From assembly GCF_000764305.2 (NCBI RefSeq), contig NW_025936040.1, positions 1 through 64,000 of the forward strand: a DNA stretch of 64,000 bases. Direction: 5' to 3'. The notes beneath the pieces are model-generated. The model saw only the letters and a program-made list of their open reading frames with translations. It ran no database searches and had not been told where the DNA came from. A program made the position numbers and the translations under genes. Positions 34,144-45,285 of this stretch are shown piece by piece. The DNA is from Hyalella azteca (taxonomy: Eukaryota > Arthropoda > Malacostraca > Amphipoda > Hyalellidae). How positions within the stretch are numbered: the first letter of the stretch is position 1; every line of letters begins with the position of its first letter.

Positions 34144-35660
34144 TTCCCAGCAATGAGACAATGTTTCTAGCAGTTTCATGCAAGCGTTACTGCAAGAAGT
34201 GTAGCCTGGTCACAGCATCGCGCGCGATTGCACATCAAAGAGAAGTAAGACCGTCGAGGCTGCGTGGCGCTGCTTTCTGATTGAAGGACAAAGACAAGCC
34301 GCGCCTTTGAAGGCCGCTTCTCGCTTTCATGTCCCGGCGGCGCAGGTGTTCAGTTCTTGAGGAAATATTGTCTTTCTGCATCACTAAAAAAATTATATTC
34401 TGACATTAGAAGTTGTAGTCAAGGCTGAGGATCACACGGCCGTCGATCTCATTGAACTTAGCTAAGGTAACGGAGGACATCTTGGTTGAATTATAATTAA
34501 TAAATAATGAAAACGAGGTTGTTTCTAAGGAACGGTTTACACAGCATCTCTTTATTTGCAGTATTTGATTTTCTCGTGGTGTCTCTGCTGGAATTTAATT
34601 GGAAAACTTCAATGCTGTTACTAAAGTCTTTTAAATATTCTTAATAAATATTGTGAATAAATGTTACGGAAAAATTATGAATTTATGTCATATTACCAAG
34701 ATTGGTGTTTTACAATGCGTGTAGGTTTAAAATGTCGATTGGTAGAAAAATATTTTTGGTTAGCCATTTTTTCTTTTAAATTTTCATTTCTGTGAAGCTC
34801 CTATGAACATTATGTGAAATTTTTTAATATTGTGTAGCTTTTGGATAGGATAATTAGTTCAAAGCAATTTGCACTTTTCAGTTTCTGATAAATGAAATCA
34901 AACGCTTAATCTTCAAGCAATGTTTTAGAATCCAAGTTTTTCACTTATAAAGTTATCCTCGCACTTTAGTGTTATACTAAAACTATACCTAACCCCAAAG
35001 TTAAGTAGACGAGCATCGTATTTTTCTTAAAATTCGTGGAGCGTGACGACGCAGAAAAAGTTTTCCGCCAGTGCGGGCCGCTGAGGCGAACCCGGAAGGG
35101 AACGCACCACGTCCCACAGCCCGGAAGTGGCGAGCGTTGATGAGGCAGCGGCCCGCCCAGACCCTGCCCCTCCCAGCGCCTCACCTAGCCTCGCCCTGCA
35201 CCCTACTTTATCTCATCCGACGCCTGCCTCGATGTTTGCCCTGACACTCCTGCCTCACTCATCGCTTACCTTGCCTCTTCCGTGCCGCTTACCTTCACAC
35301 GCTCTTCTTCTCCACCGTACCATTCACCTTCACTGTGCCACTCTCGTACTCCACTTTGTTTCATCCAATGCCTCACCCAGCCTCACCTTAGAAACTCAAT
35401 CTGCCTTACTTCATCCCTCCACAGTACCCCACCCGGTCACCGCACGCTAATTCACCCAAAATGGCACCCTTATTTACTCACGTTCTACTCGATCACGGCT
35501 GAACAGCGAGCAACAATACTGCTACAACCAAGCCCTCATCTTGCCACACCCAGCTACCGAATGGCCTTAAATTTAACCAATACACCACAATCTCTCATCC
35601 TATCTTTCAGCAGAGGAGCCTCTTTCAAGGACCCTTCCTGTCTGAGAGAAACTTTCCTCT
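34144..35660. other. No gene recognised; GC-rich patches
   Basis: 34200-34350 and 35040-35200 are GC-richer islands in AT-rich DNA. 35200-35650 is C/T-rich on the plus strand (CTCACC-, CTTCC-type words), which generates overlapping frames of 107 and 130 codons rich in Ser, Pro, Leu and His. I treat these as compositional artefacts. Confidence 0.35.
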
Positions 35661-35664
35661 TAGC

Positions 35665-35815
35665 CTCACTCTAAGCTTCACCCTAACTCACTCCTGCACC
35701 TCACTCTAAGCTTCACCCTAACTCACTCCTGCACCTCACTCTAAGGCTTCACCCTAACTCACTCCTGCATCTCACTCTAAGCTTCACCCCAACGCACTCT
35801 TGCACCTCAACTCAC
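35665..35815. repeat. 35-bp tandem repeat, about four copies
   Basis: Units start at about 35665, 35700, 35735 and 35771: CTCACTCTAAGCTTCACC followed by CTAACTCACTCCTGCAC. Copies differ by only a few bases. A degenerate CTCACT-rich tail runs on to about 35860. Confidence 0.9.
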
Positions 35816-35860
35816 TAACTCACTTAACTCACACCCCACAGCCTCAGCCCTCAGCCTCGT

Positions 35861-38800
35861 CATCGATTAATACTGAATCTTACGACGGTAGGAACTGAGG
35901 GAACTTAAATTAAAATCATTGAATAATTCAAAATGATAATGTCAATAGAAGTTCACCAGTAGCTGTAATTCAAAGAACGAAAAAGTGGTTGTTAAGTAAG
36001 AAAAGTGTGAGTGGTTGTTAAGATTTACATAACACATTCATTGCATAAATATGTAATCAGCGTTACAATTTCTATTCCCAGCCTCATAGTCTTGAAGTGC
36101 ATGCATGATATATATGCACTCTTTATGCACTAACGCTGTCACGGTACACAGATTTTGCACGATGGAAGTTCCCGACTGGCGAGAAAGTGCAAAGTCTCAT
36201 GCAGAGGAGCTCTGAGGACGAAAAAGGTGGAGCAGTGTGAGGAGAATATGCCTATGAAGCCATTGCTCAGGAAGCAATGAAGTGCGAAATTCGGCTTCAT
36301 TATTCAGCATCAGAAGTGTTTACCTGTTCTGAATGCCTGCCTGTCCGACGCCATCGATTTCCTGTAGGGCTTCGTTGCCTCGATGATTTTTATACTCAAG
36401 TTACGTAACATTCTGAACATTTGACTTTTCCATCGTTTATCCGTGTATGTGGTGAACATTCATAACACAATAGCAGTGGAGAATTTGTTCACTAGATACG
36501 GACAAGTTTTTCCCGCATTTCTCACACTATTAGCAATAATTATAATTAGAAAGACACACTAATCGATTATAGATCATTTTAGTGTTTCAGAACACTTCGT
36601 GTCTGAATCGAGACGAGTATCGGACGGGATTGTTCCTCGTTAAGAGTTATGAAAATTTGAGTACCCGTTTTTGACTACACATGAAAACATATGAATATAT
36701 ATTTATTAAATATATATAGTTTTGAATATACATTCAGATGTAACAATATTTTTGTCTCAAAGCCTGTATTTGAAACCGAGATAAGCGAATAAAAAGTTCT
36801 CGGTTGCTTATCGGAAGCGGTCGCTGGAGCTTCTCACAAAAACTACGTTTGTTTCTATGGCGATCATATATACATTGATGGCTACTTGTATTGTTGGAAC
36901 AGTCCTTATTTGTTTGGTACCTTTTATCTATAGTAATAAGTTCAAAATGTTAATGAAGTGTAAAAGACCGTGTCAAATAGTAGCATTTTCTTATTCATTG
37001 TTCAAATGAAAATTAAAGTAGTGAAAACTGAATTATCTGCAGAAGAAATTAAATCTATTTTTTACATTAAATATTCCTCCTTTATAATCAACTGAAACGC
37101 AAATGTGCAATCAATTTTGCTTTCAATCTCTTTGCAATCGATATAATTTTTGACCAGGCCATGGGTTTAAACTAAAAAAAAACAAGCACGGCTAAATTTT
37201 ATTTACTATAATGCAACCTGAGACTCTGAGCGCCGCTCATTTTTTGTGCAGATTGGTTGTTTTCTGTCATGTGCTTGTTTTTAAATTGCAATTATTTTCA
37301 TTAGTTGTACTTGCGTAGCTCCAGCGTAATTTAAATCAATAATTCTCTCTATTTTCTCATCGTTTTAATTAAAAAATGGCAATACCGAGATATCAGCCAT
37401 GTCATTACTGTCATTGTTATAGAATTACACAACACTTTGAAATTTTTTCGTACCTTAAATATCTAACTACCTTGAACAGCGTGCTTTAACTTTGTATATT
37501 TTTCACTTTTTCCGTCAGTTCCAACATATAAAATATATTTCCGAACAGATGAATTCCCATCAAACTGGTCACACAACGTACACCTCTCCTCTCAGCACGA
37601 CGATGAGGCGTTAAACTGGCAGTTTTTTATGTAAAAGTTTGAAATGAAAACTCCATATTTCTGATAAGTTCACAGGTTATTCAGTTTCTTATTTATTTAT
37701 TCATTTGGAAAAAATCATGATACTGGAATAGCAATCCTATTATGACATCTTTGAATGGCCTTTCAGAAGCTAATAAAAAAGTTACCATAACATAACATAA
37801 AGCAACAGAATCCAGTAGCGAACGTGACCCTCGGAGTGCAAGTCTCATTCTTCAAAACTCTAAAGAAAAAGAAACACAGAGTGCCTCAAACACGACCTAA
37901 CGCAAGACCAACCAAGAGTTTCCGATTGTCAGGAAGAGGCCGCCCAGGGCAATCTCTGCAGAGCGTAACTTTACGTCAAGAAGTTGCAATGTTAATCAAA
38001 ATAGAAGTCGAAGTTTGTTCTAAATTCACGAATAGCGTTTAAATACACAATATAAATAATCATAAGATTTTACTCCTTTTGTCAAAGGTTTTAATATTTC
38101 GGTTGTTTGATTAAGCAAATCCAAAACCCGGATGCACAAATTCTACCTCCTACATCTGATGAGCCTTATAGACTATAAAATCCACGTGCCGCTAAAATAA
38201 ACATATTAGAAACACATTAATAATGTTTAAGTGAAAAATCGTGAAAAAATTGTCCCTAAAAGCAAATGATCGACCAATATTAGAAGAATTAAAAGTAACT
38301 TAAAATAATGACATATTGAAACAGACTTTAAAGTTTAGAAAAGAACTGTAGTTGATTTCAACATGGAAATGAACTGTTTTTGTTAAAAAAACCTAAGGTA
38401 AAAGAAAATACTTTTTCGTCCAAGTATTTTCCTGTATATTACAAGTCATCATTTGTAGAAAACCTTGAACTTACGAAATGTTTGCTTCTTCTATAATTAT
38501 AAACATGGAAAACAACGAGCACTTAACATCCATTGCAATACTCTCAGTTGAGTCTCTACCTCAGCTATAACAAATCCACTGGAGACAGATCAAGCATTGC
38601 CATTTAGTACTTTATTGAAGTATCAGCAATTACTTAGTACACATCAGTAACGGGTGAGAGACCGACTTCCGCCAAGGATGGGAACATAGAGTCAACAATC
38701 CTACTACATAAAATACTTAATTCTTGGTAAGCTTCGGCCAGCAATACAGTTGCTACTGTAATGTCGCAACCCGCTATTTTGTCATAACAACAAATGCATT

Positions 38801-39059
38801 ACATTCATCAATGAGAATATTCCCACTTAATTCAACAATTTCGTGAAACATTCTTTCCGTGTGAATTTGCTGTAGCTTCATAATTTCAGTTTGATAAAAC
38901 CATCAATTTTCTTGGGTAACTTTCTGGAAATTATTGGCCAGTATGACTCGGTCCATCACCGCTCAGCATGCAACGAAAAATAAAACTGCGAATGTCGTAC
39001 GTAACAAGCGGTTCGTTCGCTCAAGTGCCGAATTTGACATGGAATTTTTTACTCCGATA
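35861..39059. other. Gene-free sequence
   Basis: No supported gene. 36100-36400 is less AT-rich and has short open frames with donor-like GTAAAC at 36327 (minus strand), but no assembled exon chain. A 72-codon basic frame (37824-38042, plus) containing FRLSGRGRPGQS resembles AT-hook-like basic sequence but stands alone. An ACATA-type run occurs near 37785-37800. Confidence 0.35.
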
Positions 39060-39241
39060 TCCAGTGTCTAATATCTGAATCCATTGTCTTACATACAACA
39101 TCCAGTGATGCGAAATCCAGTGTCTTACATTTGACATCCAGTGTCTATTATCCGAAATCCAGGGTCTAATATCCGAAATCCAGTGTCTTACATCCGACAT
39201 CCCGCGTCTGATATTCGATATCCATTTTTTATATTCGATGT
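39060..39241. repeat. 21-bp minisatellite, about nine copies
   Basis: The unit is close to TCCAGTGTCTWATATCCGAAA. One copy is shortened to 15 bp. Because 21 is a multiple of three, the minus strand reads as a heptad repeat (RHWISDV-like) within a 104-codon frame, but nothing else suggests a protein. Confidence 0.9.
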
Positions 39242-40214
39242 TTGAAAGGAAAATACTGCAGACACAATTTGCATAAAATTCAACGTATAAATCATTGTCA
39301 ACCGTTATCAATTTTAAGTAAATACGAAATTTCAAGCCGCCTTGACTTAAATATTTTTACAGTTGAATAGAATTCGAATGAATTATAAATTCAGCTTTTT
39401 ACATTTCCAGATAACGTCATAGTTCATCGTCGAAAATTGTTGTGCAAAATTTAAAGGTGGCAGTATTTTTTCTCCCCCTTCCCTAGGTAAGCGGTTTCTC
39501 TGCTTAATTTAAAATTCAGAGAGTACAGTACGGTCCCATTAATAATTAATTATATTAATAAAATATAGGTAAAAATTAGAAAAAATAATTATAACATGCA
39601 CGAATAATTCACAAATTCTCAGCCCTATCAAAAAACACATCCCTGAGGATCAGGACACTGCCGATCAGGTATAAACCCTACCGTTAACATCATAAATTCT
39701 ATGTTGTCGTTATGCAATATTTCCTTGAATTAAATCTCGAAGAGCCCATATATATACGTACACTCACGTTTTGAAATACTGCGACGAGTCACGTATTGTT
39801 TCTCAGCACCAGAAACAAGTAATTAGTGAAAATGCTGTAGTGTACTCATCAATGAAAACTGGATGCAAGGAATACAGCGCAATGGGACTCAATTCATGCT
39901 GATTCTGACGAGTTATAGTCTATACACATCGAATTATCAGTGACCACGGAATGTTTTGTGACCACCCTAAGTCCTATGTTTATGCTTCTCTGGATTGACT
40001 GAATACAGGAATTTTATCCGCGGCCATCAGACTGACCAACTATAATTATTAGTAGGGGCAGCGCCCCTGTCGCACTGGGCTCGTTAACGCTGCTTAAATG
40101 ACTTCTAAATTGCAGCAGAGTAGCGCAGGTTAGAGAGGCAGGCCGCCAGTCGCGGTCAGTCGTAAATTGATTAAAATGCTACCTGCATCTGCTGGCTGAC
40201 TTGGTCTCTGCAAC
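39242..40214. other. No gene recognised
   Basis: AT-rich. A short perfect hairpin (AGGGGC-AGC-GCCCCT) sits at 40054-40068. Confidence 0.35.
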
Positions 40215-40690
40215 GAGGGACAATGTGACGAGACCTGCATGATGAGTAGTGCAATGACGGAGAAAATGACGTGAATGGCGTGAATGTTTCATGCAATGAG
40301 GGACAATGTATTTGGCAGACGTGCTTGTTTGCAGTGATGAAGAACATGCAGAAAAAATGCGCATGATGTGTGCAGTGATGTAGAACATGACGAGAATGAC
40401 GTGCATGATGGAGAACATGACAAGTAAGTGATGGTATGACAGTGATGGAGAACATTACAAGAAAGACGTGCATGATGTGTGCAGTGATGGAGAACATGAC
40501 GAGAAAGACGTGCATGATGTGTGCAGTGATGGAGAACATGACGAGAAAGACGTGCATGATGTGTGCAGTGACTGTCTCTTATACACATCTAGATGTGTAT
40601 AAGAGACAGGTNATAAGTGCATGATGTGTGCAGTGGTGGAGAACATGACGAAAAATACGTGCATGATGTCTACAATGATGGACAACATTG
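40215..40690. repeat. 42-bp tandem repeat interrupted by sequencing adapter
   Basis: Near-identical 42-bp units start at 40468, 40510 and 40552 (GTGCATGATGTGTGCAGTGA, then TGGAGAACATGACGAGAAAGAC). More diverged copies lie on both sides from about 40215 to 40690. The copy at 40552 is cut at 40571 by the adapter and N, so copy number here is unreliable. Overlapping minus-strand frames of 77-128 codons (His/Phe/Ser-rich) are products of the repeat. Confidence 0.9.
40572..40609. other. Tn5 mosaic-end (Nextera mate-pair) junction adapter
   Basis: 40572-40590 is CTGTCTCTTATACACATCT, the 19-bp Tn5 mosaic end. 40591-40609 is its exact reverse complement. Head-to-head mosaic ends are the circularisation junction of Nextera mate-pair libraries. 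An N follows at 40612. This is untrimmed adapter retained in the assembly, not genomic DNA. Confidence 0.97.
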
Positions 40691-41009
40691 TTCATATTTT
40701 CAAGTAAAAAATTTCAGAACCCCGTTCACAAGTAGATATCAATTAAAATCAAATTATGGAGTGATATCACTTGTATCAGTCAATATTGGTGCATGAGCAT
40801 AAAGAAGTTCAAATGTAAGTTCTTCCGTATCAGATATACTTAATATCGCTGGTCAAAGCTCAGCGTTACGTCTGGCAGACGTGAGGTGTCCAGCACCTGT
40901 TATTTCCGATGCATTTAATGACTGCCGCCTTCTTTTAAGCGGGTCCGGAATGAGCTGCGATCGCCGGTTGATTGCAGGTCAGGGCGCACCATACGAACTA
41001 TCGGTATGT
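40691..41009. other. No gene recognised
   Basis: Spacer between two tandem arrays. An imperfect hairpin (GCACCATAC..GTATGTGGTGC) lies at 40984-41012, on the edge of the next array. Confidence 0.35.
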
Positions 41010-41425
41010 GGTGCGTGCTGCAAAACATTCGTGGGTGTGACGAATACGCTGTAAAATAGCTGTGAGTGTAGCGGATACGCTGTAAAACAGTAGTCTGCGT
41101 GACAAACACGCTGTAAAATAGCTGTGAGTGTAGCGGATACGCTGTAAAACAGTAGTCTGCGTGACAAACACGCTGTAAAAGAGCTGTCAGTGTAGCGGAT
41201 AAGGTGTAAAACAGTATTTTGCGTGACGAATACGCTGTAAATATCTGTGATTACAAGGAATTTAGTATAAAGATATGTTATTATAACGCATAGAATTTAA
41301 AACGGCTGTTGGTGCAAGAAATTTGTTGTAAAATAGCTGTGGGCATACAGAATACGGTGTAAAACCAATGTCGGTATCCCGAATACGCTTTAAAACAGCT
41401 GAGAGAGCAACGAATACACTGTGAT
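41010..41425. repeat. 31-bp tandem repeat arranged as 62-bp dimers
   Basis: Units begin ACGCTGTAAAA. Two types alternate (ATAGCTGTGAGTGTAGCGGAT and ACAGTAGTCTGCGTGACAAAC endings), forming 62-bp dimers that are almost identical from about 41045 to 41232. Copies become more degenerate toward 41425. Confidence 0.85.
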
Positions 41426-42198
41426 AGATTGACCGCAATTTGGAACAACACAAGGGCCTATACTTTCAAAAAAGTTAAGAGATCGCAAGTTCATCGGCCA
41501 ATCATTGACGGCCTTTCAAGCAAAATCCACCAATCATATACAAGAAAATAGAGCGTAAGTACTTACGTTCACTTAGCGAATTTTGAAAGTATGGCCCCAG
41601 GTCATTTACTATTTTGGGTAAACAGTGAGTAAAAAACGGATTCTGATAGACGTTCAGCTCAAGGTTATATTTGGGACTGATATTCGAGATGCAAACACTT
41701 AAATTCGTCCCATGTTGCAACTCCACGGAGTTTAGACCTAATATTTAAGTATCTCTTAGTTGGTTTTTCAAGCACATGTGTTTCTTGCATATATTATATT
41801 TGATGCAAGATAAGGTAAGGAAAACCACAAATAAAACTCGTAAGTTGAAGTAAGCGACTTCGCGTATTCAAAATTAGTTAATTGAGCTATGAGGACTTCG
41901 ATCAATTATCCCTGAAATTGGCAGTTGGTTGTGTACAAGTTAGTCTCAGTTTACGTGTATGGTAATAAGTGTCAAATTTGTTCAGAAATATGTAATTAAT
42001 TCTTAAAAGTTTTGCAGTTTCTTGTCTCAGGAACGTTCAACATATATCGGTAACTTTCCACTAGAATTGCTTATTTTTCGCCGTCCAATCTCGGCAGTCT
42101 TTGATAATTAGTATAAATCCTTCACATGTTTAGTTTGTTTAACTTTTATTTAAAGGCAGTACAACAACTGCTGCCACTTGTTATACTTGCAACAGCAT
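41426..42198. other. No gene recognised
   Basis: AT-rich; the 74-codon minus-strand frame at 41502-41726 shows no domain. Confidence 0.35.
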
Positions 42199-42342
42199 CT
42201 ATACATGCAGCAGCAGCAGCTATACATGCAGCAGCAGCAGTTATACATGCAGCAGCAGCTATACATGCAGCAGCAGCAATTATACATTCAGCAGCAGCAG
42301 TTATACATGCAGCAGCAGCAGCTATACATGCAGCAGCAGCAG
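42199..42342. repeat. CAG-rich 18/21-bp minisatellite
   Basis: Seven or eight units of ATACATGCAGCAGCAGC with two to four CAGs per unit. All units keep the reading frame, so a 128-codon plus-strand frame (42126-42512) reads IHAAAA repeats after a hydrophobic N-terminus. A strong donor-like site (CAGAG|GTAAGT) follows at 42342-42348. Coding status is doubtful: no homologous domain and only repeats. Confidence 0.85.
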
Positions 42343-42399
42343 AGGTAAGTCGAGGGGCGCCGCCCTTAAAGCTGCCTTACGGGGACCTGCTGCTCCCTA

Positions 42400-42490
42400 C
42401 AACGTCCCTCTTACCCTCCCTTACCCTCTCTACCTCCCCTCCCCTCATATTCTCTACCTCCCTCCCCTCTCACCTACTCCTCTTCCACTT
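42400..42490. repeat. Pyrimidine-rich CTACCTCCC-type repeat
   Basis: Degenerate TACCCTCCC / CTACCTCCCCTCCCCTC words, almost pure C/T on the plus strand. Confidence 0.65.
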
Positions 42491-44561
42491 TATCTTTAAT
42501 TTATCAATATGAAGGGATTGTGTTGAAATATTTAACTGCACTCCAATGTTGAATTTTTCTCGATGAAGATATAACGTAATCGTATATTACTTAACACGAT
42601 ATTTGTACGATTTTTTACGAAGTTTTTAGAAATTTTCGTACGAGAGACCTTTCAAATGTTTTCGTATGACGAAAATGATCCACGCAAATAAAACTAGAGA
42701 TCATTGCCGGAAAAAAGTAAAGAAACGACGGGAAAATTGATTTTTCGTTGCGCTATTTTCCAGTACTCCCCAAATTGACATTAAAGCTTTGGTGTCAGAA
42801 ACCAAAAACTGTATTTTTTATTCGACGAAATGAATCACGCCTGAAAAGAGACATGACGCTCGACTGTTGTGTTGCCTAATACCGAGATTATAAACTTTAT
42901 TTTTACTCCAGAAAATACATAAACTAGAATTAGAAATAGTTTGATCGATTGTTTTGGGGAATTACTATTGACTAGATTTTCCCAATGCATTACTTAACAT
43001 TTCACACCACATTTTAGACGCATTACCAATAACGTTACTCCTTACATTATTTAATTCTCTAGGATGTTTATTGCATGATTTTCCGTGTCGTATTAATTAA
43101 ATGATAGAAGTTTACAACTCTTGTGGCTGCATTTGCCATTTAAAGTAATGCCATTTCCTAAATCTACATGAACGTCGAAATGTTGTGTTTTCCCGTACAT
43201 GTAGCTGACACTCAACGCCTGCCACCCCTTTGGTCTTGAGTTGATACTTGAGAATAGATTATTCAGTCTGTAAAATATGTTTATCTATATACGCAGCTAG
43301 GCCTCTATAAGTTAACTAAAAATAGGTCACAAATTTCCTAGATGAAACTATAATTTTGAATTTTTTTTAATTTTTGAAGTTTATATTTTATATAAACTTC
43401 ACTTTAAAAAAAACACTGACAAATCCGTGAAGCTAAAATTCCAGGATCGGGAGATCAATGCATATATTGATCACTATTTTAAACGATTTACAGTAGTCTG
43501 TATTTCATTTAGGTTTTCACTCATTAATGATCCATAAGTTAATGCATTTTCAATTATATATAAGGTAATATATTCATGTATATAAAATTACTTATTGATT
43601 TGTGTGGCAAACTAGTAATCTATTTATGGAAGATCTCTTTTTGTCATTGAGGGCAAGGAGGTTATGTAGGATTGGTACAACTGACGAAAACGTAGTCGAA
43701 AAACGAAATATTGGACTGAATTATACAAAAATTTATTCTTCGATTATAATGCTTCCTGATTTTAGCATAATAAATATTATATTCAATCTCGACCTTCATC
43801 CCCAAATTGCCAAGCTATAAAATTGGAGCAATCAGAGAAACCAAAACCGAAGAGGTGAATAAATTTGCATATATTTTTCATATTGGTTGTGGTGTATTGT
43901 TCAATTGTGCAGCCGTAGAATTTAAAATTTAGTTCTTATTATATTCAATAAGTAATTTCAAGTAGTTTTAAGATATATGTTACTCAGCTATAGCAGAAAA
44001 AATTAGAGCGTAAAAAGTCCGTTACATTTTGGTTAAAAAACCAATACCAATATGTAACCAAATGACACCGAGCAGAAGTTAGAGGCAAGCCAACATAATG
44101 GATCGTTTCTCTCCACAATGCTAGTGATATCGATCCATATGTAAGAAAAGAGCCTCGAACAGGCATTGATGTTCCTGCGTACTAGACAAGAAAAGTTAAA
44201 GTAAAACGTGTCAGCCAAATGCATTGTCACAAATTTAAAATCATCAATTAAGACAACCATTTAGGTCAATAATACAATAATAAGAGAATACAATGAAATG
44301 AAACGCGGTTAATTTATATTAAAAGAAAAATTTTGGAAGGTTACTTTTTCCAAGAAAAGCTGAATAAGTTATGCTTCTCTTTGAATAATTTATGCTGACG
44401 CAGTCTGTCCAAAACTGTCAGTTGGGAGATTCCCAAATGTCTTATCACAAAACTAACACAAGTTTTGCACCTGTGATTCTGAATAATATTCCTATTGAGT
44501 ATTGAATAATATATGGATTTTTTCTGGAATTGACAGGCAGAAGCAGGCAAGTGGTAGGCAC
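42491..44561. other. Gene-free AT-rich sequence
   Basis: No supported gene. A perfect 10-bp-arm hairpin (GAAGTTTATA-TTTTA-TATAAACTTC) sits at 43376-43400. Frames of 60-75 codons at 43602-44550 are AT noise. Confidence 0.4.
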
Positions 44562-44598
44562 GTCGGACCCTGCATGAAGGGCCTTAGTGGGGTCCGAC
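44562..44598. repeat. GC-rich inverted repeat
   Basis: GTCGGACCC (44562-44570) pairs with GGGTCCGAC (44590-44598) across a 19-base loop. It lies at the start of the GC-rich block that continues to about 45070. Confidence 0.65.
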
Positions 44599-44759
44599 TA
44601 AGGGCCTGGGTTTAAAAGTATAAGCCCCAGCGAGGTCTCCACCAAAGGTTTGGCAAGAAGGGCCTAAATGAAGGTCACTGCTGGAAGGGGTGGTAGGGAG
44701 CCTCCGGGAAGGGTCCTTAGGATGGGTGGCTAGAAGGGGTCCCTAGGAAGGGTAGCAGG

Positions 44760-44945
44760 ACGGGAGGCATGGAGAGCCCTAGGGAGGGGCGGGACAGGGG
44801 TCCACGGAGGGGCGAGACAGGGGCCTACGGAGGGGCGGCAGGGCGGGGCGGCAGGAGAGCCCCAGGGAGGGGCGGGACAGGGGCCCACGGAGGGGTGGCA
44901 GGGTGGGGCGGCAGGAGAGCCCTAGGGAGGGGCGGTAGGTGTGGT
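44760..44945. repeat. G-rich 60-bp tandem repeat, quadruplex-prone
   Basis: Units start GGAGAGCCCYAGGGAGGGGC near 44770, 44853 and 44913; the first has an extra block of about 22 bp (GGGGCGAGACAGGGGCCTACG-like). Runs of three to four G recur every few bases on the plus strand, so G-quadruplexes are likely. The open frames on both strands (72 and 114 codons) reflect composition. Confidence 0.8.
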
Positions 44946-45094
44946 CATGCATCAGTGTGGCTGTGGCGGCTGGAGCGTAGGTCGTGGCGCGAGTCACAGA
45001 CGCGGCCGCGACACCAACTCCGTCGCCGCTCCAAGCGTCGCGCGCTCGGGACGACCAAGTCTCGGCAGCCGCGAGAGTGCGACCAAATCCTGAG

Positions 45095-45285
45095 CAGAAT
45101 AGTTCAATCTTGAAAAATATCCGGTGCCTTTTTATTCTAAGCAGAATAGTTTAATCTTGATGAATCTCCGGCGCTTAGTAGGTAAACTTCCTATATATCC
45201 GGTGCCTAATATATAAACACACCAAATAACCAGCGCCTAATATTTAAACTTCCCATAAATCCGGTGCCTACTATTCAAATACATA
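45095..45285. repeat. About 36-bp degenerate repeat
   Basis: The motif ATCCGGTGCCTAATAT, with variants CTCCGGCGCTTAGTA and AACCAGCGCCTAATA, recurs five times, followed by AAACTTCC-like words. An AGCAGAATAGTTYAATCTTG pair precedes it (45090-45160). Confidence 0.65.

Noticed and set aside
35127..35674. Two overlapping 107- and 130-codon ORFs
   Set aside because: C/T-rich composition leaves few stops in several frames; Ser/Pro/Leu/His translation has no domain.
37824..38042. Basic 72-codon ORF with RGRPGQS, reminiscent of an AT-hook or transposase linker
   Set aside because: A single short motif without the rest of any such domain or inverted repeats around it.
40171..40688. Overlapping 62-128-codon ORFs with VSYTHLDVYKRQ-type peptides
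   Set aside because: They are translations of the 42-bp repeat and of the Nextera junction adapter; the peptide is a known adapter artefact.
44769..45113. 114-codon Arg/Gly-rich ORF and antisense Pro/Ser-rich ORF
   Set aside because: Both strands are open because of the G-rich 60-bp repeat; no domain beyond low complexity.
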